Positions 49,501 to 59,907 are shown, counted from the stretch's first letter. The stretch: DNA of 64,000 bases from Mytilus trossulus (GCF_036588685.1 NC_086374.1:64354457-64418456); one strand, 5' to 3'. The notes: a model not told the origin generated them from the letters alone. A program made the numbers and translations.

Positions 49501-52422
49501 TAATTTTTCAAAAGAGGGAAACAAGAACCAAACCTACACCATAAATCCAGTACAGGAAACAGCTAATTTCACTATTCCGTATGCATTTTCTGAAGTTGGA
49601 GAACAATCTGTTGGTAAGAATGTTGTATAGTTTATTGAAAAAAAAAAAAAAAAACATCTTTTAAATTTCATGCATCCAAATATAGAAAAGTGATGAATGA
49701 CTTTAAATTCACATTCCAGATTAACATGTCACATTATACCCATACTACTTTGGTAATAGCTAATAAGTTAAAAATTCAAAGAATTTGGTTTTATATTTAT
49801 GTCAGGAAGTCTGGATGGAAATATTTTCTAATGGTTTACCAAATAATGGCTAAGTTTTCTGACTTCACTAACCAAAAGACATTAAATTAATTGATTTTTC
49901 CATGATTTTATTGAATCATGGACTGGATACAGGTATGTGTAGATTAATCAACTTGAAAGAAATTATTTCTTAATGAGGCTCACGGGTACTAAAAATTCAG
50001 CAAAAATTTGAACATTTAAGAGAGAACTGTATTGTATTTGAAGCTTTAAGGACGTCCATCGGTAGTTTTACTGTCACAAATTTAGTTTACCTGGCTATGC
50101 GGAGCGGATACAGGTAAACATGTATTTGCGATAGTAAAACTACCAATGGACGTCCGCAAAGCTTCAAATACAATACAGTTATCTCTATTCTAATGCAAAA
50201 CAAGTTCATAATTAAATTTCAATCAATATTTCAGTGTAAAATCTTCATCAAAGAAAATTCCGCGAAAACATGTCATCTTCTTTGGTCCCTACACTAGGTG
50301 ACGTCTTAGTTATGCTTCAGGCGTTAAACATAAACACCAGGCGTTATCTAGCTTCTGTGCCGCTTCAAAATGTAATAAAATTTGATAAAAAGAAGATTTT
50401 TAGGCGCAACAAGTGAGTTTTTTGTTTATTATTGTAGAAATAACATGTCAATACATTCCGAAATTCAAAATGTCGGCTTGCTTAGTTACAGACAAAGAGA
50501 TAGAGAATTTTACGCTTGCTGTCATCCAATCAGAACAATTGTTACAAAATAATTGTATTAGAATTTGTTGTTCATAACAAATTTTATTTATTACACTATA
50601 AGTTGTTACTTTATGATATGGTACACAAATCACAGAAAAAATCAATTAGTGTTTACAGGTCCCAGATTACTTTTAAAATATGTATATCACTGAACAACCT
50701 GCAAATTATCTCTATTTGGTGAAAATATGCCATATTTTGGCATTAAAATTGAAATATCTTTTTGAACTCATAGGTGACCTATATTTTTTATTATTATTTT
50801 TAAATAAGCTACACTTGAACTAAACTATTGTAAAATTAAGGTGATTTCTGTAATTTTATTATTTTTATTTTGATATTACCGTTTTTTCTCCTATTATTTC
50901 AACAGAAAACAGGATCTTCACAAAAATACATGCTTCTTTGAAGGCAGATTGTGAGTGGGTTAAATGAACACTGACCCCATATTTTTATTTTATTTTTCTA
51001 TTGTGTATAGGATAAAGTTTATTCATAGAAAAAAAATAGGGAAATCCTATATTAAAAACAAAAGATTATTTATACCCGTGAGCCCCCTTAATCTGAGTTT
51101 TATTGTAGTACTTTGCTATCAGTAAACAAGATAAGAAAACAATGTGTCACACAAACCAAACTCATAGGGGGTAGATGGTGGTGCCCTGTCGAATTTGCAC
51201 AAATAATTAACATTAAAACCTTAAAATTCCTGAAGAAAAAAAGCTTTCTTTCCCAGATCCTGAAAATTAATTCCTGAGTCTTCATGGTCTTAATAATAGT
51301 TAATCCTAATATATGATTAAAACAATGACATTTTTATATTAATTTGATGGTGATATTGTTGAAAGAGATTATTTTTTTTGAAGTAAATAAGGTTAAATGA
51401 AAGATTTTAAGAAGTGATTAGGTATGACATTTTTATAGGAGAAATTGATGGGAGATAGAGTGTGATGAAAAGAAATTAAAGACCAGTATTATCAAAGATA
51501 AAATAAAAAAAAGAACTGTTAAAAAAATATCCATAAAAGGGGAATATTTTGTTCAAAATTTGTCAGTCTCCCGAAGTGGTGTATTGAGCCATGAATTACG
51601 CAGATGAAATGTTGACTGCTATGGCTTTTGGCGATAAATATACATTTGCTTGTTCAACATCATGTAGTTAGTTCCCAGAGGGCCCAGTAATTAAATTTTT
51701 CTCAGTATTAGTGAAGAACTGCTAAAGGGAAAGTCATCTGTCAGGCACGCTACAGATTGACAATTTAAAGTGTACTCCTATTGCAACTTTTATCTCCTTA
51801 TTAAATTAGATTTATTGATATCAGGTTTTAGGTACAGAAAATTAGATTAGAAAGCATAGTTGCATAAAGATAATGAATTTGTTATTTAGTCTCTTTTTAG
51901 ATGTATATCCTATGAATAGATAACACGACTTTAAATGACTTGAATATGGTGATACTTCAGATCACTAACTTTATTTTGATAATAGCCTAAAACTATACTA
52001 TGAAGACATATTTTATATAGGTTTTATATAGCAGCTTAGTGTAATTGTTCAAATTTGGTCCCCTTATGTGCAAATGAGTCAATTTTTGTGATTTTTCATC
52101 CTGTAATATCTTGACCAGCAAAACAAAGGGATGGTGATAGCTGTAGTCTTTATAGACATTGGACCTAAATAGTGAACACATGCATTTCAGAAGTGCTAAG
52201 CTCTGAGTAAAAATGTTTTAAATAATGCCAATTAAACCCCAATTTTATTGATTTTTGGCTCTTTCTGGACCTGCAACCAAAAATATTCATTTTGGAATCA
52301 TATTTGAATAATCAAAATATTTATTTATTATATTCTTACCAGTTTTGGTTGTTTTTGGTATTACTAGACCTCCGTCCTGATAGAGTTGGACCAAGTTTCC
52401 CAGAAACAAAATTGTTGGAACA
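28487..52422 (+). CDS. Secreted or membrane WSC-domain protein, N-terminal part (six exons; gene continues)
   Basis: Exons 28487-28532, 30758-30917, 42343-42435, 46619-46824, 49398-49613 and 52368-52422 join in frame at every junction (phases 1,2,2,1,1, with the last exon leaving phase 2). There are GT/AG borders throughout and no stop. The product starts with a hydrophobic signal peptide (MNIYFCYCCLLCIVT), then a WSC-type domain: WYQGCF, VECSRRCKK, ASNIEEPCFCVNKSL and EDSYC fit the family order GC(F/Y)..C-x3-C..C-x-C..C. WSC domains are extracellular and linked to carbohydrate binding. The rest is rich in N-x-S/T sites and beta-strand-like. Polycystin-1-type and Kremen-type proteins carry WSC domains, but nothing here decides between them. 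An alternative I considered is the TMEM8/PGAP6 extracellular region; the cysteine pattern favours WSC. No 3' exons were recognised between 52423 and 64000. Confidence 0.6.
28836..29032. mobile_element. Hairpin MITE flanked by TTAA, in intron 1 of the WSC gene
   Basis: TTAA (28836-28839) and TTAA (29029-29032) bracket a 189-bp sequence with terminal inverted repeats beginning GGTTCATCATAACAAA. The arms continue for about 75 bp with small differences (through TACAGACTTACCTGT). TTAA target duplication is the piggyBac signature. No coding capacity. Confidence 0.75.
29393..29522 (+). repeat. Tandem repeat of AAGCTAAAAGCATAC units
   Basis: Five units starting at 29393, 29417, 29444, 29472 and 29500. 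Spacing is 24-28 bp and the joining sequence varies. Confidence 0.8.
30236..30508 (+). repeat. Dispersed repeat family R1, copy 3
   Basis: TTTTTATGCCCC start, CCAGGTTAAAGTGTTTGGTC in the middle, AACACATTCTTGTTT at the end. No microsatellite expansion. Ends about 250 bp before WSC-protein exon 2. Confidence 0.8.
30758..30917 (+). CDS. WSC-protein exon 2 (first half of the WSC domain)
   Basis: TTTTGACAG acceptor. The product runs GLSENGNWYQGCFSINSS through NEVIVECSRRCKKE and two bases, ending at a GTACAA donor. It carries the GC and the C-x3-C of the WSC pattern. A 148-codon minus-strand frame over this exon is its antisense shadow. Confidence 0.65.
31399..31950 (+). mobile_element. Decayed LINE fragment (ORF2 C-terminus and 3' end)
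   Basis: Reads LTKYRLSNNCLRIELGRHE and then a Cys-rich stretch with NEMHFLLECPLYNN, a motif typical of the C-terminal zinc-binding region of non-LTR retrotransposon ORF2. The frame breaks near 31630 and decayed coding continues in another frame (YIKQYPSLDNLNRKDLF). The tail contains GGGCCCTTTAATTTGGAAAATAAA-like sequence (split: GGGCCCTTTAATTTGG, AAAATAAA), which would be its 3' end. Confidence 0.65.
31955..32225 (+). repeat. Dispersed repeat family R1, copy 4
   Basis: Begins TTTTTATGCCCC immediately after the LINE tail and ends ATGGACACATTCTTC. It is more diverged than the other copies. Confidence 0.75.
32652..32745 (+). repeat. Retroelement tail family R3, short plus-strand fragment
   Basis: TTGTTGAAGGCTGTACAGTTG through GTTGTCTCATTGGCAATCAT (each shortened) matches the last about 95 bases of the R3 tail. 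Confidence 0.6.
32750..34785. other. Intronic stretch, nothing recognised
   Basis: Lies within intron 2 of the WSC gene. A possible micro-exon near 33510-33542 was examined and does not keep the reading phase of the neighbouring exons. Confidence 0.45.
34789..35821. mobile_element. Terminal-inverted-repeat transposon with CAGGGGCGGAT ends
   Basis: The left end CAGGGGCGGATTTAGG (34794) and the right end, in reverse complement CAGGGGCGGATCCAGG (to 35816), are inverted repeats. Inside both, a GCGCCCCCCCTAA block follows. CTTCT flanks both sides (34789-34793 and 35817-35821). The 1.0-kb interior has no transposase. The termini resemble those of hAT-like elements, though the visible duplication is only 5 bp. 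Confidence 0.75.
35825..37030. other. Intronic stretch, nothing recognised
   Basis: AT-rich intron sequence without repeats or exons that I could support. Confidence 0.45.
37036..37377 (+). repeat. Nine perfect copies of a 38-bp satellite
   Basis: The unit CTTATTAGATAAACCATATA + GATGGTGTTACATGTAAC is repeated exactly nine times with no visible substitution. Absence of spacers rules out a CRISPR-type array. The identity implies recent expansion or gene conversion, and copy number is probably polymorphic. Confidence 0.97.
37477..40344. mobile_element. Candidate 2.86-kb TTAA-flanked element
   Basis: TTAA (37477-37480) is followed by AGGGAAAATTC, and GAAGTTTCCCT is followed by TTAA (40341-40344). 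This gives 11-bp inverted ends with one mismatch. The interior is somewhat richer in CpG than the surrounding intron and has no transposase frame. The short ends make chance possible; a TTAA target would suggest piggyBac-type mobilisation. Confidence 0.4.
39440..39470. repeat. Short palindromic repeat, copy 2
   Basis: CAGAGACATATAAT and its exact reverse complement flank a 3-base loop. It shares a 16-base core with 2579-2594. Confidence 0.7.
40345..42342. other. Intronic stretch, nothing recognised
   Basis: No exon or repeat family seen. A 78-codon frame at 41347-41583 has no family resemblance or splice borders. Confidence 0.45.
42343..42435 (+). CDS. WSC-protein exon 3 (second half of the WSC domain)
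   Basis: 93 nt between CTTTTCCAG and GTAAAA. Entering in phase 2 from exon 2, it reads RYLYLASNIEEPCFC then VNKSLEYWTLVEDSYC and leaves in phase 2, as exon 4 requires. The C-x-C followed by a small-residue/L stretch is the WSC hallmark. The other two frames contain stops. Confidence 0.65.
42440..46055. other. Intronic stretch, nothing recognised
   Basis: Lies within intron 3 of the WSC gene. No repeat family or exon could be supported. Confidence 0.45.
46060..46175 (+). repeat. Dispersed repeat related to 14090-14930
   Basis: GTTGAATGATT, TAAAGTGTAAATG, CATTGACCTCATTTACATGG and ATCATTAATAATGTTTAGTTT occur in the same order as a module of the 14-kb repeat. Confidence 0.45.
46619..46824 (+). 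CDS. WSC-protein exon 4
   Basis: TTTTTTTCAG acceptor, GTATGT donor. Phase 2 in, phase 1 out. The product SWNSSTDDENSGQIFLPFGH through AISKLMTISD carries an N-glycosylation site (NSS) and beta-strand-like alternation (SVTLKFEQKWIVVKT). No named domain. Confidence 0.6.
47155..47604 (+). repeat. Dispersed repeat family R2, copy 3
   Basis: ACAATAACTTTAG..TAAATGGATCT, ATCACAATCCAAATTCAAG and GTATAAAGCTCTGCATTGCGG follow the R2 block order. It is more diverged than the copies at 20-23 kb. Confidence 0.7.
48473..48694. mobile_element. 218-bp MITE with TA target duplication
   Basis: TA-CTGTAAACCAAC(T/A)AATTTTCGCG at the left and its inverted counterpart at the right (48668-48692), flanked by TA. 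The interior is strikingly rich in TTCGCG/CGCGAA, unlike the intron. TA duplication and short inverted ends suit a Tc1/mariner-type MITE. Confidence 0.85.
49398..49613 (+). CDS. WSC-protein exon 5
   Basis: TGATTCAG acceptor, GTAAGA donor. Phase 1 in, phase 1 out. Reads EIRDEVGPVNIIIQEDSRLS through PYAFSEVGEQSV. N-glycosylation sites NFS, NQT and NFT point to an extracellular location. Confidence 0.6.
49969..51092. mobile_element. 1.1-kb terminal-inverted-repeat element with 6-bp duplication CTTAAT
   Basis: G(A/G)GGCTCACGGGTA at the left (49975-49988) is inverted at the right (51073-51086). CTTAAT flanks both sides (49969-49974 and 51087-51092), although a TTAA within it is an alternative target. 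No transposase. It contains a separate palindromic element at 50025-50180 and lies in intron 5 of the WSC gene. Confidence 0.6.
50025..50180. repeat. 156-bp near-perfect inverted repeat
   Basis: Arms of about 67 bp run from AACTGTATTGTATTTGAAGC to TTTACCTG and back, with a few mismatches and a 15-20 base loop (CTATGCGGAGCGGATA). It is either a MITE nested in the 1.1-kb element or that element's own structured end. Confidence 0.85.
52368..52422 (+). CDS. WSC-protein exon 6 (short)
   Basis: 55 nt, phase 1 in, phase 2 out, between TTACTAG and GTAAGC. Reads DLRPDRVGPSFPETKLLE. It is included because frame and both splice sites agree with exon 5; the acceptor's T tract is weak. Confidence 0.4.
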
Positions 52423-54740
52423 GTAAGCATCTTGTTACTATCAGATTCTAGACATTTTCAAATTACACACACTTAATTTGGTTGTGCAATTTTCCTTTTG
52501 ATTTTTAAAAGTTTCACTACCTTTATATTTTAGACATTTTTATATCCCCAAGGGATATTCTGCGAGTTTTCTGCATCCATTGTACTAACTTTTGATAAAA
52601 AGCTTTCTACAAAATTTCATTTCGTTCTTGTAACAATTTCAATATGCATATATAGGAAACATGTGCATCATGTCCTTGTGGTGCAGCTGTTTATTATGTA
52701 TGAATGTGTCTCAATGGCTGAATGTCTGAGTAGTCATTATCTTGTATCAGCATGGATGCTTTATTGCATACTTTGTGTGCAGTAATCTGTGCCCATAATA
52801 TGAAGTTGTTTCCTTATAAAGATCCCTTGTTCTTTACTGTCAAAAAAAACCCTATCTACACACTAATCTGAAGGCAGAAACCACTCAAACAGGGACATTG
52901 TACATTAAGAAATTTCTCAAACTTGATTTTTAAGATAGATACTGAGGAGATGAGACAGAATTTGCAATCTCTTATTGAAAAAGTTTCTTATTCAGTAGAA
53001 TTTCCACCAAAGACCAAAAAGACAATGATGTTTACAACTTGTACATGTCAGTGAACAGTTAACTATAAAGGGCCTTTGTGAAATATTTCAAAAGAGAAAA
53101 CAACAGCCTGATTTAAGCTTACAGATTTGAATTATTTACAAAAAAAATCAACTATCCCCCAATAACAAAGTTCTAAATATAGTAACACTTGTCTATCTGT
53201 GTATTTTCTTTTGTATGCTTGCAAGTACAAAAATATATGTAGGTACTTATGTATTTGTGCCCATGCACAATAAAAAGTACAACTTTAATCTAAAATTATC
53301 CAAGTTTGTATAAACAAGTATTTTTAGGAGTAGAACATCAAGGTCATATTTTATAGAATCAAGGTCAACTGATTATAAAACTTATGGTATTGTGCACTAT
53401 TTGCACTTTGTATACAAGTGCTCCTATTTCAGTAAGAAGGAAACACCTTTTCATGACTATAATGATTCCTTAATTGTGTTGATTTAAATAGTGTTTCCAC
53501 ATTCATGGTAGAAAACCAATTTAACATTTCTGGTTAAGTGACAGGAAACATGATTAAATACAGCAGAATAATCAAAGTGAAAACAACATTTTGAAATGCG
53601 ACATCATGTTTATGTCAAACCTCTCAGTTTTAAAAAGATGTAAAAACATTGATTTTTTTCTCTCTTGTCAAATGATTTTGTTACAACAAGGTATTCAGAC
53701 AAAGTATTGTAATTGTCAAAGGTGAAAAAAAAATTCTTTAGATCAAATGACTTGATGGGTTTTTAGTTGATTAAAATTTGATAGTTTAAGAGAATTGTTG
53801 AATATTAAAGTACAAAAAAGGTGAAACATTGTAAAGAATTGAATAATAGTTTTGTTTGGCAGCATAGGCCATAATAGCAACCATTAATTTAAAATCAAAG
53901 ATGTTGTAAACAAAATGTAGAGGTTTCAAGGAACTGTTTTCTTATGTAGACCTGATGAATCGTTTCTTGTAGAGTTTACATACAGTGTAATTTGTTTTAT
54001 TTTGTTAAAAATAATGCTAATGTTTAAGTAGGAGAACAGTCTGTTGGTCTGATTCAATCATAAACAAAGCTGGTAATTGATAACTGGTCGTTGAACATAA
54101 AATTATCTCCCTTGAATCTATGAAATCCCTGCAATGAAATTTTGTTTTTATTTAGCAGTTTAAGAGAAAAAAATTTCAAAGAAGTGATAGGAAATGGTTA
54201 TATGTATTAGCTTGCATGCAAAAAAACAAGGCATGTAATTCAGGCTAGTCAATGCGATAATTTGAAGTTAAAAATAAGTCTTTTTTTAAAGGAAATCACA
54301 CGGAAAATAAAGCAGGGTTTGAGGTCGATTAGATGACTGTCTTACACAGGCCAAGTCTCTGCTTGTTTGTCAACTGGTTAACATCAATATTGACATGCAT
54401 GGTAACTCCTTATCTTTTGACTTCACTTATCTTGTATGCTTTCTCAATTAATTGTGGTGATGGATAAATTATCACCCTTTTAATGATATAGAAAAGGGAA
54501 AGGTGGGGCAATATTACTGGTTTATGGGTATCAGTGATAAAGGTGGACATTAAACCATTTACTCTGGGGCTCAGAAAAGGGTAGATATACTTAGATTATA
54601 TGAATTCTCTTGATGTAAGATTTGGGATATGCTGAATATTTTCATATGCTTACTTAATATGGATTGTAAAATGTTTTAAGGTTAGTCATTTGGATTTTGA
54701 ATTCTAAAACAGTGAATGACATGCAAACATATGGTTCTCT
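52423..54740. other. Probable intron, nothing recognised
   Basis: No further exon of the WSC gene could be supported and no repeat family was recognised. Confidence 0.4.
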
Positions 54741-54747
54741 AATCAGG

Positions 54748-54999
54748 CCACACTTAAAAATATTTTGGATTGCCCAAACCCTACCCAAAGGTTGAGACAG
54801 TGGGTAGGTAGGTAGGCATTTTCTTTTTTTTTTTTCAAAAAAAGAAATTGAAGTATCAGATGCTTATTAGTCTTCATGCCTATTTGATTAAAAAAAACTT
54901 CTTCAAATCAGGACAATAAAAGAATTTGAGTTGGCAGCTTTTTTCTGGGTAGGTAGCGTGGGTCGGTAGGGTTTGGTCAAACAAACCTATTATTATGGC
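54748..54999. mobile_element. Small element with GGTAGG core and imperfect inverted ends
   Basis: Starts GGCCACACTTAAAAATATT, reaches CCAAACCCTACCC, then GGGTAGGTAGGTAGG. The far end returns GGTAGGGTTTGGTCAAACAAA and GGCC, so the ends are imperfect inverted repeats. Its left part matches 3512-3597 in reverse orientation. Confidence 0.5.
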
Positions 55000-55004
55000 C
55001 TCAT

Positions 55005-56755
55005 TAATAATTTTTATTTTATGAAAATAGAGATAAAAGCATTCAATTTTGAAACAATTTATTGGCAAATTTATTGAATATTTGATTCACATTTGTGAAA
55101 TAGTGAAAAACAGTTCAGATAGCAAAAACACAAAAAAATGGTGTCACCAAGTCCAAAATAATCTCAACAATAAGGTTTGAAGACAATATCCATTTGAATA
55201 GTTGCGTCATATAGAATTTTCCCTAATATTTATGGGATAAAGTACTGTGCCTAGCAGTAAGTTTGTTAGTATAATGCCAACACAATTTACCAACATTTTC
55301 TAGTTTTGAAATATTCAGTTTAAGTTCTCCATCATTTCTGTTTGTCCCATAAAGAAATTACCCATTCAGTTTATTTCAATAATCAGTACCACTTCATGGA
55401 GAGTTATGCCCCTTTACCAATGGAAAAATTATTGAATTAAGGGGATTTGTAAAAAACATTCCATATTCTTTTTTAACTCTTGTCCAAGGCATGACCTTAA
55501 TTTTTTCCCAGAGCTGCTCCAAATGTGTTTAAAGGTTGTACGGGCCTAAACATCCTGAGTTTGATGATAAAAAAAAGTAAAATAGAGAACTCCTTGGGGA
55601 TCTTTGTAAAAATATCTCATCTATTCTTGTTGCTGGCATAGCACCTTCATTTTTTATCAGATAAACTGCAATTCTGTATGGTGGTTTTCACTCATCAAAA
55701 TCTCTGATGAGTTTGATAATCAGAAAAATATGCAATGAGCTTCAGAGGGACCATTTTTTTATGAGGCTTGTAAAGCTATCAGCTTTTTCACTGAAAGCTC
55801 TTTAATTTGCTGTAATATAGCAGTAGCTGCTCAAACAAGCTTAAAGTTTTGAGTACAATGTGGTTTTGTCACAGATTATTGCAGGTTATTAAAAAAAAGA
55901 AGTTTAAGGGAACCCTTTATTCATGGAGGCCTCTCTTTGACTACAGGAAATTTATGGTTGTTTAGATCAATCAGTTTAGGAGTTAATTGAGAAATCAAGC
56001 TTTATTGACAAGTCAGGTCACTTTCCTGTGAAATTTGTGGACATTGTCAAATAGAGATAAACAAGCTTGTAAATGGAGGTACACTTTCTCAATTAATGTT
56101 TGATAAAGAAATCAATGAATTTTAGATAGGCGTGAAATGACAGATCAATTTCCTGAACTTTAATGTTTATGTCTAGGGTTACACGAAATCGCATGTTTAA
56201 TAAGATTCAAAGGAGTTTTTACTGTAAGATATAATTGACATGGTACAAAAATAAGAATCTGGTTTTCCACATCAAAGTTAACATAATTTTCTATATTTTT
56301 ACATTATTTTTGAAATTATCAAGATTAATTATTGGTAACTTTATGCCCTTCACAAGGTCATGTTAGTTTGTCAAAACATTTTGTTTTCCTTATGATATGG
56401 TCAAAGTTTGCATATCTGATGTAATGAATTTCCATATGTTATGCTATGGGCAAGTTAAAAGTGCAGTGATTGCATAATAACCTAACATTCTTATAATTCC
56501 TAACTCATTTAGTGATGTAAGGGCTTTTCCCACATGAATATTTCCTGTGAGAAGAAATGCATATGTTATTTTTATGCCTACCAGCAGATGGTGTCATTCA
56601 GGGTCTAAGCTTGGGATGCGTCTCTGCTCAATAACATGATATGACATCTTATAAGTGATTTAAGCCAACTTATTCCAGAGCCAAGTGGATCTTTCACTTT
56701 TAAGCACAGCTTCTGCTCAATGTTGAATGTAGTTAAATTTAAGATATTACGAAGG
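55005..56755. other. Non-coding stretch, nothing recognised
   Basis: AT-rich, without supported exons or repeat families. Confidence 0.4.
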
Positions 56756-56761
56756 CAATAA

Positions 56762-56868
56762 TGCTCATTGTTGAAGGCTGTATGTCCACCTATAGTTGTT
56801 AACTTCTAAGTCATTTGGTCTCTGGTGGAGAGTTGTCTCATAGGCAATCGTACCACATCTCCGTATTT
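56762..56868 (+). repeat. Retroelement tail family R3, short plus-strand fragment
   Basis: CATTGTTGAAGGCTGTATG and GGAGAGTTGTCTCATAGGC match the last about 100 bases of the tail at 60820-60925. Confidence 0.65.
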
Positions 56869-56989
56869 TTGTATCAGAATGTTTAGATATAGTTTAACTC
56901 CCATTTTCTTCATAATTATCAAATGATTCCTTATTGGAGTTACTGCCCTTGTATGACTTTTTTTGTTTACTTTTCTTTGTTTGTCCATT

Positions 56990-58740
56990 ATCTCGAAAAA
57001 AGATTGTTAAAAGAAATTATGATCAGCAATACAACATATTAACAAAGAAATCAAAAGGACTGAAACTAGTGGATCACTCTTGGTAGGAGTTATTGACCTT
57101 AAATCATTTCTTTTTTTTTTTTAGTTTTTGCCTTTTATTGCGACAAAATATTTGTGAACTTCATCTGGACTTGGAAATTGTGACTCAAATAAGAGTATTT
57201 TAACCTACTTGGAGGAGAGTTGTAAAAGGAGGGAGAGTTTATTTATGGACATAAATAGTAAGAAAAAAAATACTGAATAAACAAGGAAGCATAAAACACA
57301 TACAATGAAAATTGCAGACATATTGCACCAAATTCACTCTTTACCTACCGCTAAGAATATACATGTAACTTTGTTTTTAAGTTTGAAGATCTATAATTTA
57401 CATGGTAAACTGTAAATTTAAATCCTGATTGTGTGTAAATTATAATGGTTTTGACTGACAGTGGAATAGGTTCATGATTGGTTTGTAACAGATGGCAATG
57501 GATACATTAGGCCATAATTTATAGTCTGAAGTTGGCACAGGTTTCTACCAAAATTCCTAAATTAGTCAAAATAAATACATTAAGTATTTATAGTTAATAC
57601 CATGTGGTTACATCCTTCATGTCATATGATATAATGTTTGTGGTGTAGAGAAAAGTGCATGTTACTTACATATATAGATATTTGACAGGAAATTTACAAC
57701 TAAAAATAATCATAAGGCATAATGTACAAAGTTGTTATGTGGCATAACAATTTTTTTTTATAAGAACAATACTATTTATGATTTTATTTGCATTTAAAAC
57801 TTTTAATTATTCATTTTATATTTGATTTGTAATTAAGGTTTATGAGCTTGTGTTAGACATTTACCAAATACAAGCCACAAAAGAATACGGGACATACCTT
57901 ATAGTCACAAAAGCCTTATATATGATAAGAATATTATTTATTTGACACCAGAAGTCAAGAAAATGCACAAAAACCTGAGAGAAAAATACAATTTCTATCA
58001 AGTTAACATAAATTATGCTGATTTAACAGTTATGCATTAGTAATTAACATTCAATTATCAGTGACAGGCTGTCATGTTTGACCTTTCACCTATTTTGAAA
58101 AGATTTAAATTTTTGTATGAAAAAAATAATTTTTATCAGTTCATCTGCATTGACAATATTAACTGACTATTTGGAGGTAAAAGGTCGTGTAGGGTAAACC
58201 TTTTTGACATTGAGTATATATTTGTATTTATTGTACAGACATGATTTATATGTTTGTTTGAGGTAGGTAATTTGATGTATATATATATTTTACATGGAAT
58301 AAGAAGTCACTTGGGCTAATTGATTAATTGGATGATATGTTACTAACAAATCAGGGGTTAAAGTAAGTACTTTTTTATTGCCTGTATAATAATCTAAAAA
58401 TCTTATTAGAAAAGGAAACGTTTCTTAATTTAAATTATATTTTCTTGAAAGGCATGATTTTTTGGTCTAATTATGATGAGTAAAGTTAGATTTTATCTGA
58501 TACATGATATTTAGGTTATCTTAGCGCTCATTATTATAGAAAGATGCAGTTAACAGGACAAAGTATGATGTATTTTCTTATACTGTGGGCTGTGCAGTTC
58601 CTTTTGATGTGAGTTACATACTTGCAGTATACGAGTTTCATAACTGTTGTAAGGAAAATTTAGTTTTACTCATTTGTGCAAGTGACACCTTTGTGCTGTC
58701 TGACGCTCCGTCTATCCTTTCATGATCAAGGTTGTGAACA
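56990..58740. other. Non-coding stretch, nothing recognised
   Basis: No exon or element recognised. The 5' half of the gypsy element seen from 60.9 kb is not here, as would be expected if the RT element had simply inserted into it. One exon-like stretch near 57122 was not convincing. Confidence 0.4.
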
Positions 58741-58802
58741 AGTTTGAATTCACTACCTTAGTGACTACCAACAGTTTTACAACTTGATATGGTGTAGCGT
58801 TA

Positions 58803-59907
58803 ATGAGAGGTTTTAGATAAAATACATGCTTTCAATGGTCCTTACAATTCTGTTGACAGTTATGATTTTTCTACTCTGTACACTACACTTCCACACAATC
58901 TTATAAAGAAAAAGTTTTTGTATTTGATAAAATGGTCTTTCGAAAAATCTCATTGTAATTTTATTTGCTGTAACTCGTTTAAGGCCTTTTTCTGTAACGA
59001 AAAAGGAAAGTATGCTAGATACACTTACTGGAAATGTGAGGATATGATTGAAGCTTTAAACTTTCTGCTTGATAACATTTATGTACGTTTCGGCGATAAA
59101 GTGTATCGTCAGGTAGTAGGTATTCCTATGGGCACCAACTGTGCCCCTTTAATAGCAGATTTATTTCTATATTGCTATGAATCTCAGTTTATGACCAAAC
59201 TCAGTAAAGACCCATCATTGTTACATTTGGTTGATACATTCAAAAATACCTACCGTTATCTCGATGATATTTTTTCGTTGAATAATCCAGAGTTCTTTAA
59301 ATATACTTCAGAAATTTACCCAAACGAACTTACTTTAACTAAATCTAACATAAACAGCAGCAGTTGTCCTTTTCTAGATTTAGACATTTCAATTTCAAAC
59401 GGGAAACTTCACACTAAAATTTACGACAAAAGAGACGATTTTTCATTTCCTATTGTTAATTTTCCTTTTTTAGACGGCGATGTGCCTTTGGCTCCATCAT
59501 ACGGTGTTTATATATCGCAACTCGTTCGGTTTGCCCGTGTGTGTTCTGATGTCATAGATTTTAACGAACGTAATCAATGCATCACTGGTAAATTGTTGTG
59601 TCAGGGATTTCGATACCATAAATTACTTAAAACTTTTACTAAATTCTTTCATAGATACAAAGATTTGATTAGTAAATTTGGCTATACCTGTAGAAAGCTT
59701 ATTAAAAATGGTATTTCTCATCCTAAATTTTATGGTAATATTGTACTTAAAGCGAGGAAATCACTATGTGATCCTTGTAAACTCATCGAACCTTTAAACA
59801 AACTTATAAGTAAGGGTTATCATACCAATATTGTAATTAGATCTCTGAATATAGTTCACATTGGCACTAATATTGATTTTGTCATTAGCAAATTAAAACA
59901 TAACTAA
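58803..59907 (+). pseudogene. Reverse transcriptase of a non-LTR (Penelope-like?) retroelement, 5'-truncated
   Basis: The open frame from 58807 to the stop at 59905-59907 encodes an RT with SYDFSTLYTTLPHN (motif A region), GIPMGTNCAPL, YRYLDD (catalytic Asp pair, near 59255-59266), FLDLDI and LHTKIYDKRDD. There is no ATG at the head of the domain. Upstream a TGA (58804-58806) interrupts, but coding-like sequence continues in another frame (NLIWCSVNE), suggesting a small frameshift. It therefore looks like a truncated, inactive copy. The C-terminal part (YHTNIVIRSLNIVHIGTN) shows no GIY-YIG nuclease, which canonical Penelope elements have, so the class assignment is tentative. It has no apurinic endonuclease, gag or RNase H either. 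Confidence 0.8.

Noticed and set aside
28487..52422. TMEM8/PGAP6 identity for the six-exon gene
   Set aside because: Only loose resemblance of FLPF..YWSVYL to that family; the cysteine pattern across exons 2-3 fits WSC much better.
54025..54055. GAGAACAGTCTGTTGGT resembles the end of WSC exon 5
   Set aside because: The similarity covers only about 20 bases, is not followed by a donor and stops soon after; probably chance.
57120..57210. Possible exon after a long T tract
   Set aside because: The frame ends quickly and the only donor (GTATTT) is poor; no family resemblance.
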